NCBI GenBank assembly: GCA_964641665.1
Contig: CAZXKO010000114.1
Span: 46,680 to 110,679 of the forward strand
Source of the DNA: Gp1-AA133 sp964641665
Lineage (GTDB): Bacteria > Acidobacteriota > Terriglobia > Terriglobales > Acidobacteriaceae
Length of the DNA: 64,000 bases
Reading direction: 5' to 3'
The notes beneath the pieces were generated by a model. That model ran no database searches and was not told the origin of the DNA. It was given only the letters and a program-made list of their open reading frames with translations. The first letter of the stretch is position 1; the number at the start of each line of letters is the position of its first letter. The position numbers and the translations under genes are program-made. Shown one piece after another: positions 27,068-36,487 of the stretch.

Positions 27068-27721
27068 AAAGCTGGAAAGTGTACACCGGCGGAAGCGGCC
27101 GATGCGGAGCAGACCGGATATCCGCGAGCCTTTCGACCCAACTTTGCGTCCTCCGCGGCCGTTCCTCCCTGACCTCTGCGGTTAAAAGCTTTTCTCGGCA
27201 GCGTCCGGGTTGCCCGCGGCCCGTGGCACCGCCTGGAAATGCAAGGTCCCTCGACTGCGTTCGGCTGGCGCCTTCACTGCGCTCGGGATGACAGAAGCGA
27301 AGGGAGCGGGCTCGCCGGCATCGGAACCCGCGCCCGAGCGGCTCAGTTCGATTCGCTTCGAGCTAAGTTATTGAAAACTCGTCGAGGCTTTCGCCAAGCT
27401 CGAAGCGCGGTTGCCAAGGTCGCCTACAATGCCCGTCAATTGCGTTTAAGAGCGATCTGAGAGCATCCTGAGAGTCGGTCCATGGTTTTTTCCCCTGGCA
27501 AAGGCTCTGCGCTGCGGCCTACGGACCTTTAAACGCGAAATCATATCTGCGAGATATTTCATTTCGGGAAGAATTCACAGGCCTGCCAAATTACGGGCAC
27601 ACCGGGACGCGAGGTGCTCGGCGTCCCGTGGCGGGGCGCAAAGGCCTCTCGGGGCGGGCGCAGGAACGCTTCGGCGGCCGGACCATTCGGCTCAGCGTGC
27701 TAAAATCAACCCAGTTGATTC
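27068..27721. other. Gene-free gap with repeats and a structured segment
   Basis: Parts are dispersed repeats: GCGTCCTCCGCGG near 27150, and an inverted long-repeat copy near 27245-27295. From about 27480 the sequence is not repeat-like. It contains a two-helix hairpin at 27536-27566 (CGAAAT with ATTTCG outside, ATATCT with AGATAT inside) and a hairpin at 27603-27628 (CGGGACGC with GCGTCCCG). This could be a structured leader of the next gene or a small RNA. I recognise no known RNA family. Confidence 0.45.
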
Positions 27722-28849
27722 ATGCTTCCCGACCTCCAAAACCTGATGGAGTTGCAGGTTGCCGACAAGGAGATTGCGCGCCTGCGGGAAGATGTGGCCG
27801 CGCTGCCCAAGCGCGTGGCCGTGATCGAAGAAAAACTGGCCGCCACCAACGCCAAGCTGGAAAAGGCCAAAGCCGCCGCCAAGGCCGACGAAGCCTCTCG
27901 CAAGAAGTACGAAAGCACCATCCAGGACCTGCAGGGCAAGATCTCCAAGTACCGCGACCAGTCGCTCGACGTGAAGACCAACGAGCAGTACAAGGCGCTG
28001 CTGCACGAGATCCAGTTCGCCGAGCAGGAGATCCGGGCCAACGAAGACAAGATTCTCGACCTGATGGTCAACGCGGAAGCCCGCGACAAAGACGTCAAGG
28101 CCGCCGAAGCCGAACTGAAAGCCGAAACCGCGGAAATCGAGAAAGAGAAAAACGAAGCCCGCGATCGCACCGCCGAGGACGAAAAACAGCTGGCGGAGTG
28201 GAACGGCAAGCGTGACAAGCTGCGTGAAGGCGTCAGCCCGGACGTCCTGCGACGTTACGAACGGGTGCTGAAGTTTCGCGGCTCGGGGCTTTCCGAAGTG
28301 CGCGATCAGAAGTGCATGGCGTGCCGGGTGATGCTGCGCCCGCAGACTTACAACGAAGTGCGCACGGGCACGACCGTGATCGAGTGCGAATCCTGCCAGC
28401 GCATTCTCTATTTCAATCCGGAAAACGAAGCCACGATCGAGCGCACGAATTTCACCACCAAGCGGCGGGCGCGGCCAAAGGTCGATTCGCAGCAGGCCTG
28501 GTTCTACCACCCCGGCTACGGGGAAGCGGGCGAGGTCTTTCTGGCCTTCGTGAACGGCACAACCAGTTCCACACGGCGGGTTTACGAGCTGCACACCGGC
28601 CGTCAGGTGGGCGACATCCTGACGCGGGAAGAAAGCTTCCGGCTGGCGTTCCCCGAGGACCTGACGGGCGTGATCCGCCTGAACGGAACTTGGGAGGAAG
28701 AAGAGATCGACGGCTGGGGCGCCGAGCTTCCGATGGTGGTGCTGGACGCTCTGTTGAGCGACCTGGCGGCGGCCCGCGCCGAGTCGGCCCATTCCACACA
28801 CGCGCATTCTGCGCACGCGCCGTCGTCGGAGCATCCGGCGGCGAGCTAG
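27722..28849 (+). CDS. Coiled-coil protein with C4 zinc ribbon (CT398/DUF164 type), C-terminally extended
   Basis: The first about 180 residues form a long antiparallel coiled coil rich in Lys, Glu and Ala (for example VIEEKLAATNAKLEKAKAAAK). A zinc ribbon follows, with CMACRV and CESCQR (about 200-225). This is the layout of the CT398-like family, whose molecular role is unsettled. The family usually ends near 240 residues. Here about 130 more follow (QQAWFYHPGYGEAGEVFLAFVNG and onward), with a His/Ser/Ala-rich tail, so an extra C-terminal domain is fused. ATG at 27722. The next gene downstream is rlmI. Confidence 0.85.
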   Translation: MLPDLQNLMELQVADKEIARLREDVAALPKRVAVIEEKLAATNAKLEKAKAAAKADEASRKKYESTIQDLQGKISKYRDQSLDVKTNEQYKALLHEIQFAEQEIRANEDKILDLMVNAEARDKDVKAAEAELKAETAEIEKEKNEARDRTAEDEKQLAEWNGKRDKLREGVSPDVLRRYERVLKFRGSGLSEVRDQKCMACRVMLRPQTYNEVRTGTTVIECESCQRILYFNPENEATIERTNFTTKRRARPKVDSQQAWFYHPGYGEAGEVFLAFVNGTTSSTRRVYELHTGRQVGDILTREESFRLAFPEDLTGVIRLNGTWEEEEIDGWGAELPMVVLDALLSDLAAARAESAHSTHAHSAHAPSSEHPAAS

Positions 28850-29243
28850 CGGTTTCCCTTCACATTTGAATCGTCGCCGCTGGGTTCGCCTGAGCGGTGG
28901 AACTTGCCCGCGGTATTCTTCTCTCGCCCCTCCGGGGCTTGACGTGTTGATTGCGTGCGTTTCCCACGGCTTGCGCCGTGGGCTCCATTCTTTCGCCGCT
29001 TCGCGGCTGAAAGCAGATTCCGTTCGACTTCGCGCAGGACGGTTTCCCGTCTCCGCTGCACTCTGCCTCGGAATGACAAGAAGGAATGGGGCTTGGCTGC
29101 AATCGGGGTTCGTGCGCAAACCTTGCGGCCCGATAAACCTGGGCCGCCGGACGGCCGGGGGCGGCCGTCCCCACGCGGGCTCGGGTGTGCTCCGGCAGGG
29201 GTGGCGCAGCGTTGATTCGGAGGTGGTGCAGGTAAGATTGGGC
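28850..29243. repeat. Repeat-filled gap before rlmI
   Basis: It contains pieces of the CCCTCCGGGGCTTGACG type, a GCTTGCGCCGTGGGC hairpin near 28968-28985, a long-repeat fragment near 29010-29090 and a GGACGGCCGGGGGCGGCC REP near 29150-29175. The rlmI frame is open through it but the translation is repeat-derived. Confidence 0.65.
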
Positions 29244-30479
29244 ATGGCTGAAATTCGCGCGCGCGCGCCGCGGAAGGAATTCCGGAAAAGAGCTGACGTG
29301 CCGGCAGTGCCTGCGGGACCTCGCGTTGTCATCACGCAACGAGGCGCGGGGCGGCTGAAGGCGGGGCATGTCTGGGTGTATCGCTCGGACGTCATTTCCG
29401 CGGAAGGGGTTACGCCGGGATCGGTGGTCAGCGTGGCGGACGAACGCGGGCGGACGTTCGGGTCGGCGCTGTATTCGAGCAGCTCGCAGATCGCTGTGCG
29501 AATGATCTCGTCGGGTTCGGTGGCGAATTTTCCGGAGCTTCTGCGGGAGCGCGTGGGGCAGGCGATCGCTTACCGCGAACCTCTTGTGCGGCAAACAGAT
29601 GCGTACCGGGTGGTGTTCAGCGAAGGGGATTTTCTTCCCGGCCTGATCGTCGATCGCTACAACGACATCGTTTCGCTCCAAATCCTGACCCAGGCGATGG
29701 ATGCGGAGCCGGTGCGGGCGGCGCTGCTGGCGGAACTCTCGGAGCGGTTGCGGCCGGCGGCGATCGCAGAGCGGGTAGATGCGCACATTCGTGAACTGGA
29801 GCAGTTGCCGGCGAAAGAGTCGGGGCTGCTGCAGGGCGATAAGACCAGCACCATCTTCACCATGAACGGGGTGCGGTTTCACTTCGATGCGCGCGAGGGC
29901 CAGAAGACGGGAGCGTTCCTCGACCAGCGGGAAAACTATGCCGCGGCGGCCGAGTACGCTCGCGGCGAGGTGCTCGACGTGTTCTGCTACCAGGGCGCGT
30001 TTGCGCTGCATCTGGCGGTGCGCGGCTGCAAGGTGACCGGCGTAGACAGCTCGCGCCCGGCGCTCGAAATCGCGGACAAGAATGCTCTGCTCAACCAGCA
30101 TGACGTGGAGTGGATCGAGGCGAACGGGTTCGATCTGCTGAAGGACTATTCCGCCGCAGGGCGGCAGTACGACACGATCGTGCTCGATCCGCCGGCCTTC
30201 GCCAAGACGAAGAAGAACCTGGAAACGGCGCTGCGCGGGTACAAGGAGCTGAATCTGCGGGCGCAGAAGATGCTGCGGCCGGGCGGGACGCTGGTGACCT
30301 GCTCCTGCTCGTATCACGTGAGCGAAGGGGAGTTCCTGCAGGTGGTGGCGGAGGCGGCTCGAGACGCGCATCGTACCCTGCGTCTGCTCGAGAAGCGGGG
30401 GCAGGCGAAGGACCATCCAGTGGTGCTCTCGATCCCGGAAACGAGCTATCTGAAGTGCCTGATATTTCATGTAAGTTGA
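29244..30479 (+). CDS. rlmI: 23S rRNA methyltransferase of the RlmI (m5C1962) type
   Basis: The 411-residue product has an N-terminal PUA-like domain (about 28-110; GAGRLKAGHVWVYRSDV, PGSVVSVADERG), a central segment (FLPGLIVDRYNDI, GQKTGAFLDQREN) and a Rossmann methyltransferase domain with VLDVFCYQGAFALHLA and VLDPPAFAKTKKNL. The catalytic cysteine region TCSCSYHV is present. It methylates a cytosine in 23S rRNA. The frame is open from 28866, but I chose ATG 29244 (MAEIRARAPRKEF) because the upstream part is repeat. Confidence 0.9.
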   Translation: MAEIRARAPRKEFRKRADVPAVPAGPRVVITQRGAGRLKAGHVWVYRSDVISAEGVTPGSVVSVADERGRTFGSALYSSSSQIAVRMISSGSVANFPELLRERVGQAIAYREPLVRQTDAYRVVFSEGDFLPGLIVDRYNDIVSLQILTQAMDAEPVRAALLAELSERLRPAAIAERVDAHIRELEQLPAKESGLLQGDKTSTIFTMNGVRFHFDAREGQKTGAFLDQRENYAAAAEYARGEVLDVFCYQGAFALHLAVRGCKVTGVDSSRPALEIADKNALLNQHDVEWIEANGFDLLKDYSAAGRQYDTIVLDPPAFAKTKKNLETALRGYKELNLRAQKMLRPGGTLVTCSCSYHVSEGEFLQVVAEAARDAHRTLRLLEKRGQAKDHPVVLSIPETSYLKCLIFHVS

Positions 30480-30501
30480 TGAAATATAAGCATATTAATA
30501 G

Positions 30502-30530
30502 TTGATAATAACACACTCAAGTTTTATGCT
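30502..30530 (+). promoter_or_regulatory. Sigma-70-type promoter of hsp20
   Basis: TTGATA (30502-30507), a 17-base spacer and TATGCT (30525-30530) lie in an unusually AT-rich segment. The predicted start is near 30537, giving a leader of about 75 bases. No CIRCE or HAIR operator was recognised. Confidence 0.65.
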
Positions 30531-30611
30531 TCTTTCGTGCTAACCGCTCATCTAAGTGAGTGAAGGCAGCACCACTCAAACCAGATCAGCTACTTAGGAG
30601 GAATTCGAGTC

Positions 30612-31100
30612 ATGACTGTGATTACACGTTGGGATCCCTTCCGTGAGTTTTCTACTTTGCAGGACCGGATGAACCGGTTGTTCCGTGAGTCCTATGGACC
30701 CGAGGGCGGCGAGGAAGCATTGGCAACCACCAGCTTTGCCCCGGCGGTCGATGTCTATGAGGACGAGCACAACGTCACCCTGAAGATCGAGGTTCCGGGG
30801 ATCGACGAGAAGGACATCGATGTGCGCATCGAGAACAACGTGCTGACCGTGCACGGCGAGCGCAAGTTCGAGAAAGACGAGAAGGAAGAGAACTTTCGGC
30901 GCGTGGAGCGGCAGTACGGCAGCTTCACCCGGACGTTTACTTTACCCACGACCGTGGATGCGGAGAAGGTTTCGGCGCACTACGACAAGGGCATCCTGAA
31001 GATTGCCCTGCCCAAGAAGGCCGAAGCGAAGCCGAAGCAGATCAAGGTCAGTGTCGGCAGCGAGAAGACGCTGGAAGGCAAGGGGCCGAAGGCGGCGTAA
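30612..31100 (+). CDS. Hsp20/alpha-crystallin small heat-shock protein
   Basis: The 162-residue protein is a cytoplasmic ATP-independent holdase. A short N-terminal arm (TRWDPFREFSTLQDRMNRLF) precedes the alpha-crystallin domain (about 42-135; FAPAVDVYEDEHNVTLKIEVPG, GSFTRTFTLP, GILKIALPK), and the tail is Lys-rich. AGGAGG lies about 11 bases before the ATG at 30612. It precedes clpB on the same strand, a sensible pair because Hsp20-held aggregates are substrates of ClpB. A strong terminator between them suggests separate transcripts. Confidence 0.95.
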   Translation: MTVITRWDPFREFSTLQDRMNRLFRESYGPEGGEEALATTSFAPAVDVYEDEHNVTLKIEVPGIDEKDIDVRIENNVLTVHGERKFEKDEKEENFRRVERQYGSFTRTFTLPTTVDAEKVSAHYDKGILKIALPKKAEAKPKQIKVSVGSEKTLEGKGPKAA

Positions 31101-31121
31101 GACCGTGGTTTCGTGGTAAGG

Positions 31122-31157
31122 GCGGGAGATAGGGTGACCCTGCTCCCGCTTTTTGTT
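31122..31157 (+). terminator. Terminator of hsp20
   Basis: GCGGGAG pairs with CTCCCGC around an inner AGGG-TGA-CCCT helix, followed by TTTTTGTTTT. Confidence 0.9.
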
Positions 31158-31464
31158 TTAGCCATTAGCTCTTAGCCTTTAGCATTTAGCATTTAGCCAA
31201 GTGCGTGCGTCTAACTCTAGCGTGGGATCAGTCCGTGGTGGAAAAGTCGTCGGGGCCGGGGGTGCCGCACTCAAACACGGGGTCCCTTCGGCTGCGCTCA
31301 GGGCAGGCTCTTCGACTGCGTTCGGCTCGCGCCTCGCTCCGCTCAGGATGACAGGGATAAGGAAGTTCGCGGGGACTCTGCAAGAGACGTCGATGGCTAA
31401 ATGCTAACGGCTAAGTGCTAGGAGCTTCTACAAACAAGTACCGAAAGAGCAGGGAGATTTACGA
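31158..31464. repeat. Heptamer arrays and long repeat between hsp20 and clpB
   Basis: Six TTAGCNN heptamers occupy 31158-31199 and four GCTANNN heptamers 31396-31423 (the opposite orientation of the same family). An inverted long-repeat copy lies near 31280-31355. No gene is seen; the clpB ribosome-binding site AGGGAG is near 31451. Confidence 0.8.
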
Positions 31465-34104
31465 ATGGCAATTCGTTGGGACAAATTTACGGTGAAGGCG
31501 CAGGAGGCGGTGCAGCGGGCGAACGAGCTGGCTTCCGAGCATGGCAACCCGGAGTTGTTGCCTTTGCACTTGATGGCGGCACTGATTGAGGACAAGGAAG
31601 GGATAGTGCCGCCGGTGCTCGAGAAAGTCGGCATCGGGGCGCAGACCGTTTTGAACGAAGTGTATGGGCAGATCGAACGGCTGCCCAAGGTTTCGGGGGA
31701 AGGGGCCACGCAGGCGACGATGTCGGCGGCGCTCAGCCAGCTGATTGAGCGTGCTTTCAAGGAAGCGGCCAACTTCAAGGATGAGTATGTCTCGACCGAG
31801 CACCTGCTGCTGGCGGCGACGCAGGCAAAGAAAGACGCGGCGCAGGAGATTCTTGCGCGGCATGGGGCGACGCACGAGGCGATCCTGAAGGCGCTGACTT
31901 CCGTGCGTGGAACGCAGAAGGTGACCGACCAGAATCCGGAGGCGAAGTACCAGGCACTGGAGCGCTATGCGCGCGATCTGACCGAGCAGGCGCGGCGGGG
32001 GAAGCTGGATCCGGTGATCGGTCGGGATGAAGAGATTCGGCGAGTGGTGCAGGTGCTGTCGCGGCGGACCAAGAACAATCCAGTGCTGATCGGCGAGCCG
32101 GGGGTGGGCAAGACGGCCATCGTCGAGGGATTGGCGCAGCGCATTATTTCCGGCGACGTGCCGGAAGTTCTGAAGAACAAGCGCGTAGTTGCGCTCGACT
32201 TGGGCGCGATGCTGGCGGGGGCGAAGTATCGCGGGGAATTTGAAGACCGGCTGAAGGCGGTGCTGAAGGAGATTGAGGAGTCGCAGGGGCAGGTGATCCT
32301 GTTCATCGATGAGCTGCACACGCTGGTGGGCGCGGGCGCGGCGGAGGGCGCGATTGACGCGTCGAACATGCTGAAGCCGGCGCTGGCGCGAGGAGAGTTG
32401 CGGGCGATCGGGGCGACCACGCTGAATGAGTACCGCAAGTACATCGAGAAAGACGCGGCGCTGGAGCGGCGATTCCAGATCGTGTTCGTAGGCGAGCCGA
32501 ACGTGGAAGACACGATTGCGATCCTGCGCGGGCTGAAAGAGCGCTACGAGGTGCATCATGGCGTGCGCATCAAGGATTCGGCGATCGTGGCAGCGGCTAC
32601 GCTGTCGCACCGGTATATCTCGGACCGGTTCCTCCCAGATAAGGCGATCGACCTGATCGACGAGGCGGCGGCTTCCCTGCGCATCCAGATCGATTCGTTG
32701 CCGACCGAGATCGACCAACTGGAGCGGCGGGCGACGCAGCTGGAGATCGAGAAGCAGGCGCTGAAGAAGGAAGACGATGCCAACTCGCGGGAACGTTTGT
32801 CGGTGCTCGAGAAAGAGCTGGCCGAAATCCACGAGAAATCGAACGCGCTCAAGGCGAACTGGAAAAAAGAGAAAGACCTGATTGCGCGGCAGCGCGCGCT
32901 GAAGGAAAAACTTGAGCAGCTGAAGATTGAAGAGCAAGCCGAAGAGCGCAAGGGGAACCTGCAGCGGGTGGCGGAGATCCGGTACGGGCTGATTCGGCAG
33001 ACGGAAGAGGAGTTGAAGAAGCTGACTGCGCAGATGGAGAAATCCGGCGGCCACCGAATGCTGAAAGAAGAAGTGGACGAGGAAGACGTGGCCCGCATCG
33101 TGTCGAAGTGGACGGGGATTCCGGTGTCGAAGATGCTCGAAGGCGAGGTCAAGAAACTGGTCACCATGGAAGAGCGGCTGAGGCAGCGGGTGGTGGGGCA
33201 GGACGCGGCGCTGGAGCGGGTAGCGAATGCGATCCGGCGATCGCGCGCCGGGCTTAGCGATCCGAAGCGGCCGATCGGGTCGTTTATTTTCCTGGGGCCG
33301 ACGGGTGTGGGCAAGACCGAGCTGGCGCGGGCGCTGGCCGAGTTCCTATTTGACGACGAGCGCTCGATGGTGCGCATCGACATGTCGGAGTACATGGAGA
33401 AGCACGCCGTGTCGCGGCTGATCGGGGCGCCCCCGGGATACGTGGGGTATGACGAGGGCGGGCAGCTGACGGAGGCGGTCAGGCGGCGTCCGTATGCGGT
33501 GGTGCTGTTCGACGAGATCGAGAAGGCTCACCCGGACGTGTTCAACGTGATGCTGCAGATCATGGACGACGGGCGGCTTACGGATGGCAAGGGGCGGCAC
33601 GTTGATTTCCGGAACGCGGTCATCATCATGACGTCGAATATCGGGTCGTCGTACCTGGTGGCCGAGAATCTGAAGACGGAAGAGGAATTCGAGAAAGCGG
33701 CCGCGGAGGTGACGAACCTGTTGCACAGCCACTTCAAGCCGGAGTTCCTGAACCGCGTCGACGACATCATCGTGTTCCATCCGCTGGGCAAGGAGCAACT
33801 GGTAAAGATCGTGGAGCTGCGCCTGGAGGATTTGCGGCGGCTGCTGGCGGAGCGCAAGATTTCGCTGGAGCTGACCGATGCCGCGAAGGAGCTGCTGTTT
33901 ACGGAAGGGTATGATCCGAACTTCGGAGCGCGTCCGCTGAAGCGGGCGATTCAGAAGCTGGTGCAGGATCCGCTGGCGCTGAAGATTCTGGATGGCGAGG
34001 TGCTGCACGGGGATCACGTGGTGGTGGACGCGGACAAGAAGGCCGGGAAGATGACGTTCAAGGTGAGCAAGCGGGTGGGGGAGAAGGTGGGGGCGGGGAG
34101 GTAG
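31465..34104 (+). CDS. clpB: ATP-dependent chaperone ClpB
   Basis: The 879-residue product is the Hsp100 disaggregase that works with DnaK. It has the Clp N domain (about 1-145), AAA+ module 1 with Walker A GEPGVGKT (about 209) and Walker B VILFIDELHTLVG, and a coiled-coil M domain (about 405-525) inserted in module 1, which separates ClpB from ClpA or ClpC. AAA+ module 2 has Walker A GPTGVGKT (about 611) and the pore loop GAPPGYVGYDEGG, followed by the C-terminal D2 small domain. ATG at 31465. Confidence 0.97.
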   Translation: MAIRWDKFTVKAQEAVQRANELASEHGNPELLPLHLMAALIEDKEGIVPPVLEKVGIGAQTVLNEVYGQIERLPKVSGEGATQATMSAALSQLIERAFKEAANFKDEYVSTEHLLLAATQAKKDAAQEILARHGATHEAILKALTSVRGTQKVTDQNPEAKYQALERYARDLTEQARRGKLDPVIGRDEEIRRVVQVLSRRTKNNPVLIGEPGVGKTAIVEGLAQRIISGDVPEVLKNKRVVALDLGAMLAGAKYRGEFEDRLKAVLKEIEESQGQVILFIDELHTLVGAGAAEGAIDASNMLKPALARGELRAIGATTLNEYRKYIEKDAALERRFQIVFVGEPNVEDTIAILRGLKERYEVHHGVRIKDSAIVAAATLSHRYISDRFLPDKAIDLIDEAAASLRIQIDSLPTEIDQLERRATQLEIEKQALKKEDDANSRERLSVLEKELAEIHEKSNALKANWKKEKDLIARQRALKEKLEQLKIEEQAEERKGNLQRVAEIRYGLIRQTEEELKKLTAQMEKSGGHRMLKEEVDEEDVARIVSKWTGIPVSKMLEGEVKKLVTMEERLRQRVVGQDAALERVANAIRRSRAGLSDPKRPIGSFIFLGPTGVGKTELARALAEFLFDDERSMVRIDMSEYMEKHAVSRLIGAPPGYVGYDEGGQLTEAVRRRPYAVVLFDEIEKAHPDVFNVMLQIMDDGRLTDGKGRHVDFRNAVIIMTSNIGSSYLVAENLKTEEEFEKAAAEVTNLLHSHFKPEFLNRVDDIIVFHPLGKEQLVKIVELRLEDLRRLLAERKISLELTDAAKELLFTEGYDPNFGARPLKRAIQKLVQDPLALKILDGEVLHGDHVVVDADKKAGKMTFKVSKRVGEKVGAGR

Positions 34105-34669
34105 GGGTGATATGAAAGAAAGTTAGACGATGATCGTTCGTTCGGCATATGCCTACGAACAAACACAAGGTCCCTCGACTGGGTTCGGCCTTCGCTTCAC
34201 TTCGCTCGGGATGACAGGGTTGAGCGGTCAATGGGGAGAAGCAGACTCCTCCACCTCGGCTGGCGCTCGGTGTCGGAATGACAAGGTTTATGGGTGGCTT
34301 GGGAGAAAATCAAAAATGAGCGGTGCTGCGGAAATCCCACCTTTCCGACAACCAAGTGCGGGGGCAGCCGCGGGTCTGTGGTCGATGACGCCCCGGAGTC
34401 TTCGCCGAGCGCGGTGGTAGAAATGTTCGCAGGGTTCGTGGGTCACGTCACGGGACATGGGGTCCCTCGACTGCGTTCGGCTAGCGCCTCTCTTCGCTCG
34501 GGATGACAAGGTTGGTTGATTCCGGGGAACAGCAGATTCCTCCGCCACCGCTGGCGCTCGGCGTGGGAATGACAAGGTTGCAGGTGAGGGCGCAGAGAAT
34601 CCCAGGTGCGGCGTGGAACTGGCTGCGTGCGGGTTGCGTATACCCTCGTGACCCGAGGAGGGATGATCC
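34105..34669. repeat. Gene-free gap with several long-repeat copies
   Basis: At least four inverted copies or fragments of the TGTCATCC/TCCCTCGACTG repeat occur (near 34168-34217, 34235-34285, 34458-34510 and 34540-34580). No gene is seen. GAGGAGGG at 34656-34663 is the ribosome-binding site of the next gene. Confidence 0.7.
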
Positions 34670-36487
34670 GTGCGAGTGCGATATTCCATTCTTTTTCTTT
34701 TCTTCAGTGCTCTATTTCCGCTCATTTGCTTCGGTGGAGCTGCGCAGCAAGCGGCCAAACCAGCCAGCCCTGCCAACCATTCCCATCCGGCCAACCCACT
34801 TACGACCGCGTTTCTTCATGTGAACGTGATTCCGATGGATCGCGAACGGGTGCTCGAGGATCACACGGTGGTGGTGGTCGGGGATCGCATTCAGCGGATT
34901 GGGCCGGCGGCGGCGGTGAAGGTGGACGCGAAGGCGCGGCGGATCGATGCGACGGGAAAGTACCTGATCCCGGGGCTCGTGGATGCGCATGTGCATCTCG
35001 AATCGCAGACGGAGTTCGCGCTCTACCTGGCGAACGGCGTGACGACGGTGTTCAATCTGGATGGGCGTCCGGCGCATTTGCTTTGGCGCAAGGAAGTCGC
35101 GAGCGGCCAGCTGTTGGGACCGACGATTTTCACCACGGGACCGATTTTTCATCAGAAGCGCACGCCGGAAGAAGACGTGCGGCTCGTCGATGAGCAGGCG
35201 GCGGCTGGCTACGATGCCATCAAGGTCTACAACGAGGTGTCGAAGGAGGAGTATCCGGCGCTGATCGCCGAGGCGAAGCGGAAGAACCTGTTGCTGATGG
35301 GGCACGTGGCGCGCGGGCCGGGCTTTGCCACGACGCTGCAGTCGGGGCAGTCGATCGCGCACCTGGAAGAGATCCTCTATACGAATTTCAATCCGAAGAA
35401 CGACGACGACTGGGATCACCTCGTGTTTGAGGAGTCGAGAATTCCGGAGACGGCAAAGCAGGTGAAGGACGCGAACGTCTTCGTGACGGCAACGCTGAAC
35501 AACTTTTCGTTGATCGTACAGCAGGCGACCGACCTGGATGCATTCCTGAAGAATCCGGAGCTGCATTACCTGGCACCCTGGGTGCTGGACAACTTTGAGC
35601 CGGAGAACGACCGCTACAAGAACCGCTTCGAGCCGCGGCAGTATCCGATTTTGCGCAACCTGCTGGCCATTCAGCGGAAGCTGCTGAAAGCTTTGAGCGA
35701 CGAGGGCGTGTCGCTGATGGCAGGGACGGATGCGACTGAGGTCGGTCCGGTGGCGGGGTTCGGGCTGCCGCATGAACTGGAGGAGTTCGTGGCGGACGGG
35801 ATGACGCCGTACCAGGCGCTGGTGACGGCGACGACGAATCCGGCGCGATATTTGCTGCAGGCGGCGGAGTTCGGAACGGTCGAGGAGGGGAAACGCGCGG
35901 ACCTGGTGCTGCTCGAGGGGAATCCGCTGCAGGAGATTTCGCAGACGGAGAAAGTGGCAGGGGTGATGGTGCGGGGGCGGTGGCTAGATGCAGCCGAGTT
36001 GAAGGCGCGGCTGGATTCGGTTCCGGCGGCGTATCAGGCGGAGCAGCAGAAGGTGGAGACGATGCTGCGGGAGAATCCGGCGGGGGCAGAGACGTATTTG
36101 GCGGAGCACGATCCGCTGAATCACCTGGCGGCGTTTGCCATCGCGAATGTGGCGGCGAAGGAGAGCACGGAGGATCTGCTGACGATGCTCGAGGCGCTGC
36201 GGAAGGCGAATCCGAGTGCGGACCTGGTGTCGGAAGAGAGCGTCAACCAGCTGGGGTACGCGCTGATGAACAAAAAGATGTATCCGCAGGCGGTGGCGGT
36301 ATTGGCGACGAATACCGAGCGCTTTGCGAAGTCGGCGAATACGTGGGACAGCCTGGCGGATGCCTACTCACATTCGGGAGACGTGCCGAGCGCGGTGAAG
36401 AACTACCAGAAGGCACTGGCGACGGATGCGGGCTATGCGAACGCGGATTCCGCGAAAAAGTTTGTGGCGGAGCACGCGCAGAAGTAG
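34670..36487 (+). CDS. Secreted amidohydrolase fused to a TPR-containing C terminus
   Basis: The 605-residue protein starts with a signal peptide (RYSILFLFFSALFPLICFGGAAQQ). Its amidohydrolase barrel shows the metal motif DAHVHL (about 104-109), His in LLMGHVARG, TDATEVGP (metal Asp) and the closing composite beta-sandwich GTVEEGKRADLVLLEGNPL. The last about 150 residues form tetratricopeptide-like helices (NQLGYALMNKKMYPQAVAVL, DSLADAYSHSGDVPSAVKNYQKAL). It is probably a periplasmic hydrolase of cyclic amide or peptide-like substrates; the substrate is unknown. The start is GTG 34670 with GAGGAGGG upstream. Confidence 0.88.
   Translation: MRVRYSILFLFFSALFPLICFGGAAQQAAKPASPANHSHPANPLTTAFLHVNVIPMDRERVLEDHTVVVVGDRIQRIGPAAAVKVDAKARRIDATGKYLIPGLVDAHVHLESQTEFALYLANGVTTVFNLDGRPAHLLWRKEVASGQLLGPTIFTTGPIFHQKRTPEEDVRLVDEQAAAGYDAIKVYNEVSKEEYPALIAEAKRKNLLLMGHVARGPGFATTLQSGQSIAHLEEILYTNFNPKNDDDWDHLVFEESRIPETAKQVKDANVFVTATLNNFSLIVQQATDLDAFLKNPELHYLAPWVLDNFEPENDRYKNRFEPRQYPILRNLLAIQRKLLKALSDEGVSLMAGTDATEVGPVAGFGLPHELEEFVADGMTPYQALVTATTNPARYLLQAAEFGTVEEGKRADLVLLEGNPLQEISQTEKVAGVMVRGRWLDAAELKARLDSVPAAYQAEQQKVETMLRENPAGAETYLAEHDPLNHLAAFAIANVAAKESTEDLLTMLEALRKANPSADLVSEESVNQLGYALMNKKMYPQAVAVLATNTERFAKSANTWDSLADAYSHSGDVPSAVKNYQKALATDAGYANADSAKKFVAEHAQK

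Noticed and set aside
27480..27720. Possible RNase P RNA or 6S RNA next to the CT398-like gene
   Set aside because: None of the RNase P P4 consensus segments is present, and a 6S-type long rod with a central bulge could not be built. Kept only as an unnamed structured segment.
28866..29243. N-terminal extension of rlmI
   Set aside because: The sequence is dispersed repeats; the PUA domain starts after ATG 29244.
30530..30600. Possible CIRCE operator before hsp20
   Set aside because: GTGCTAAC and GTGAGTG pieces are present but do not form TTAGCACTC-N9-GAGTGCTAA.
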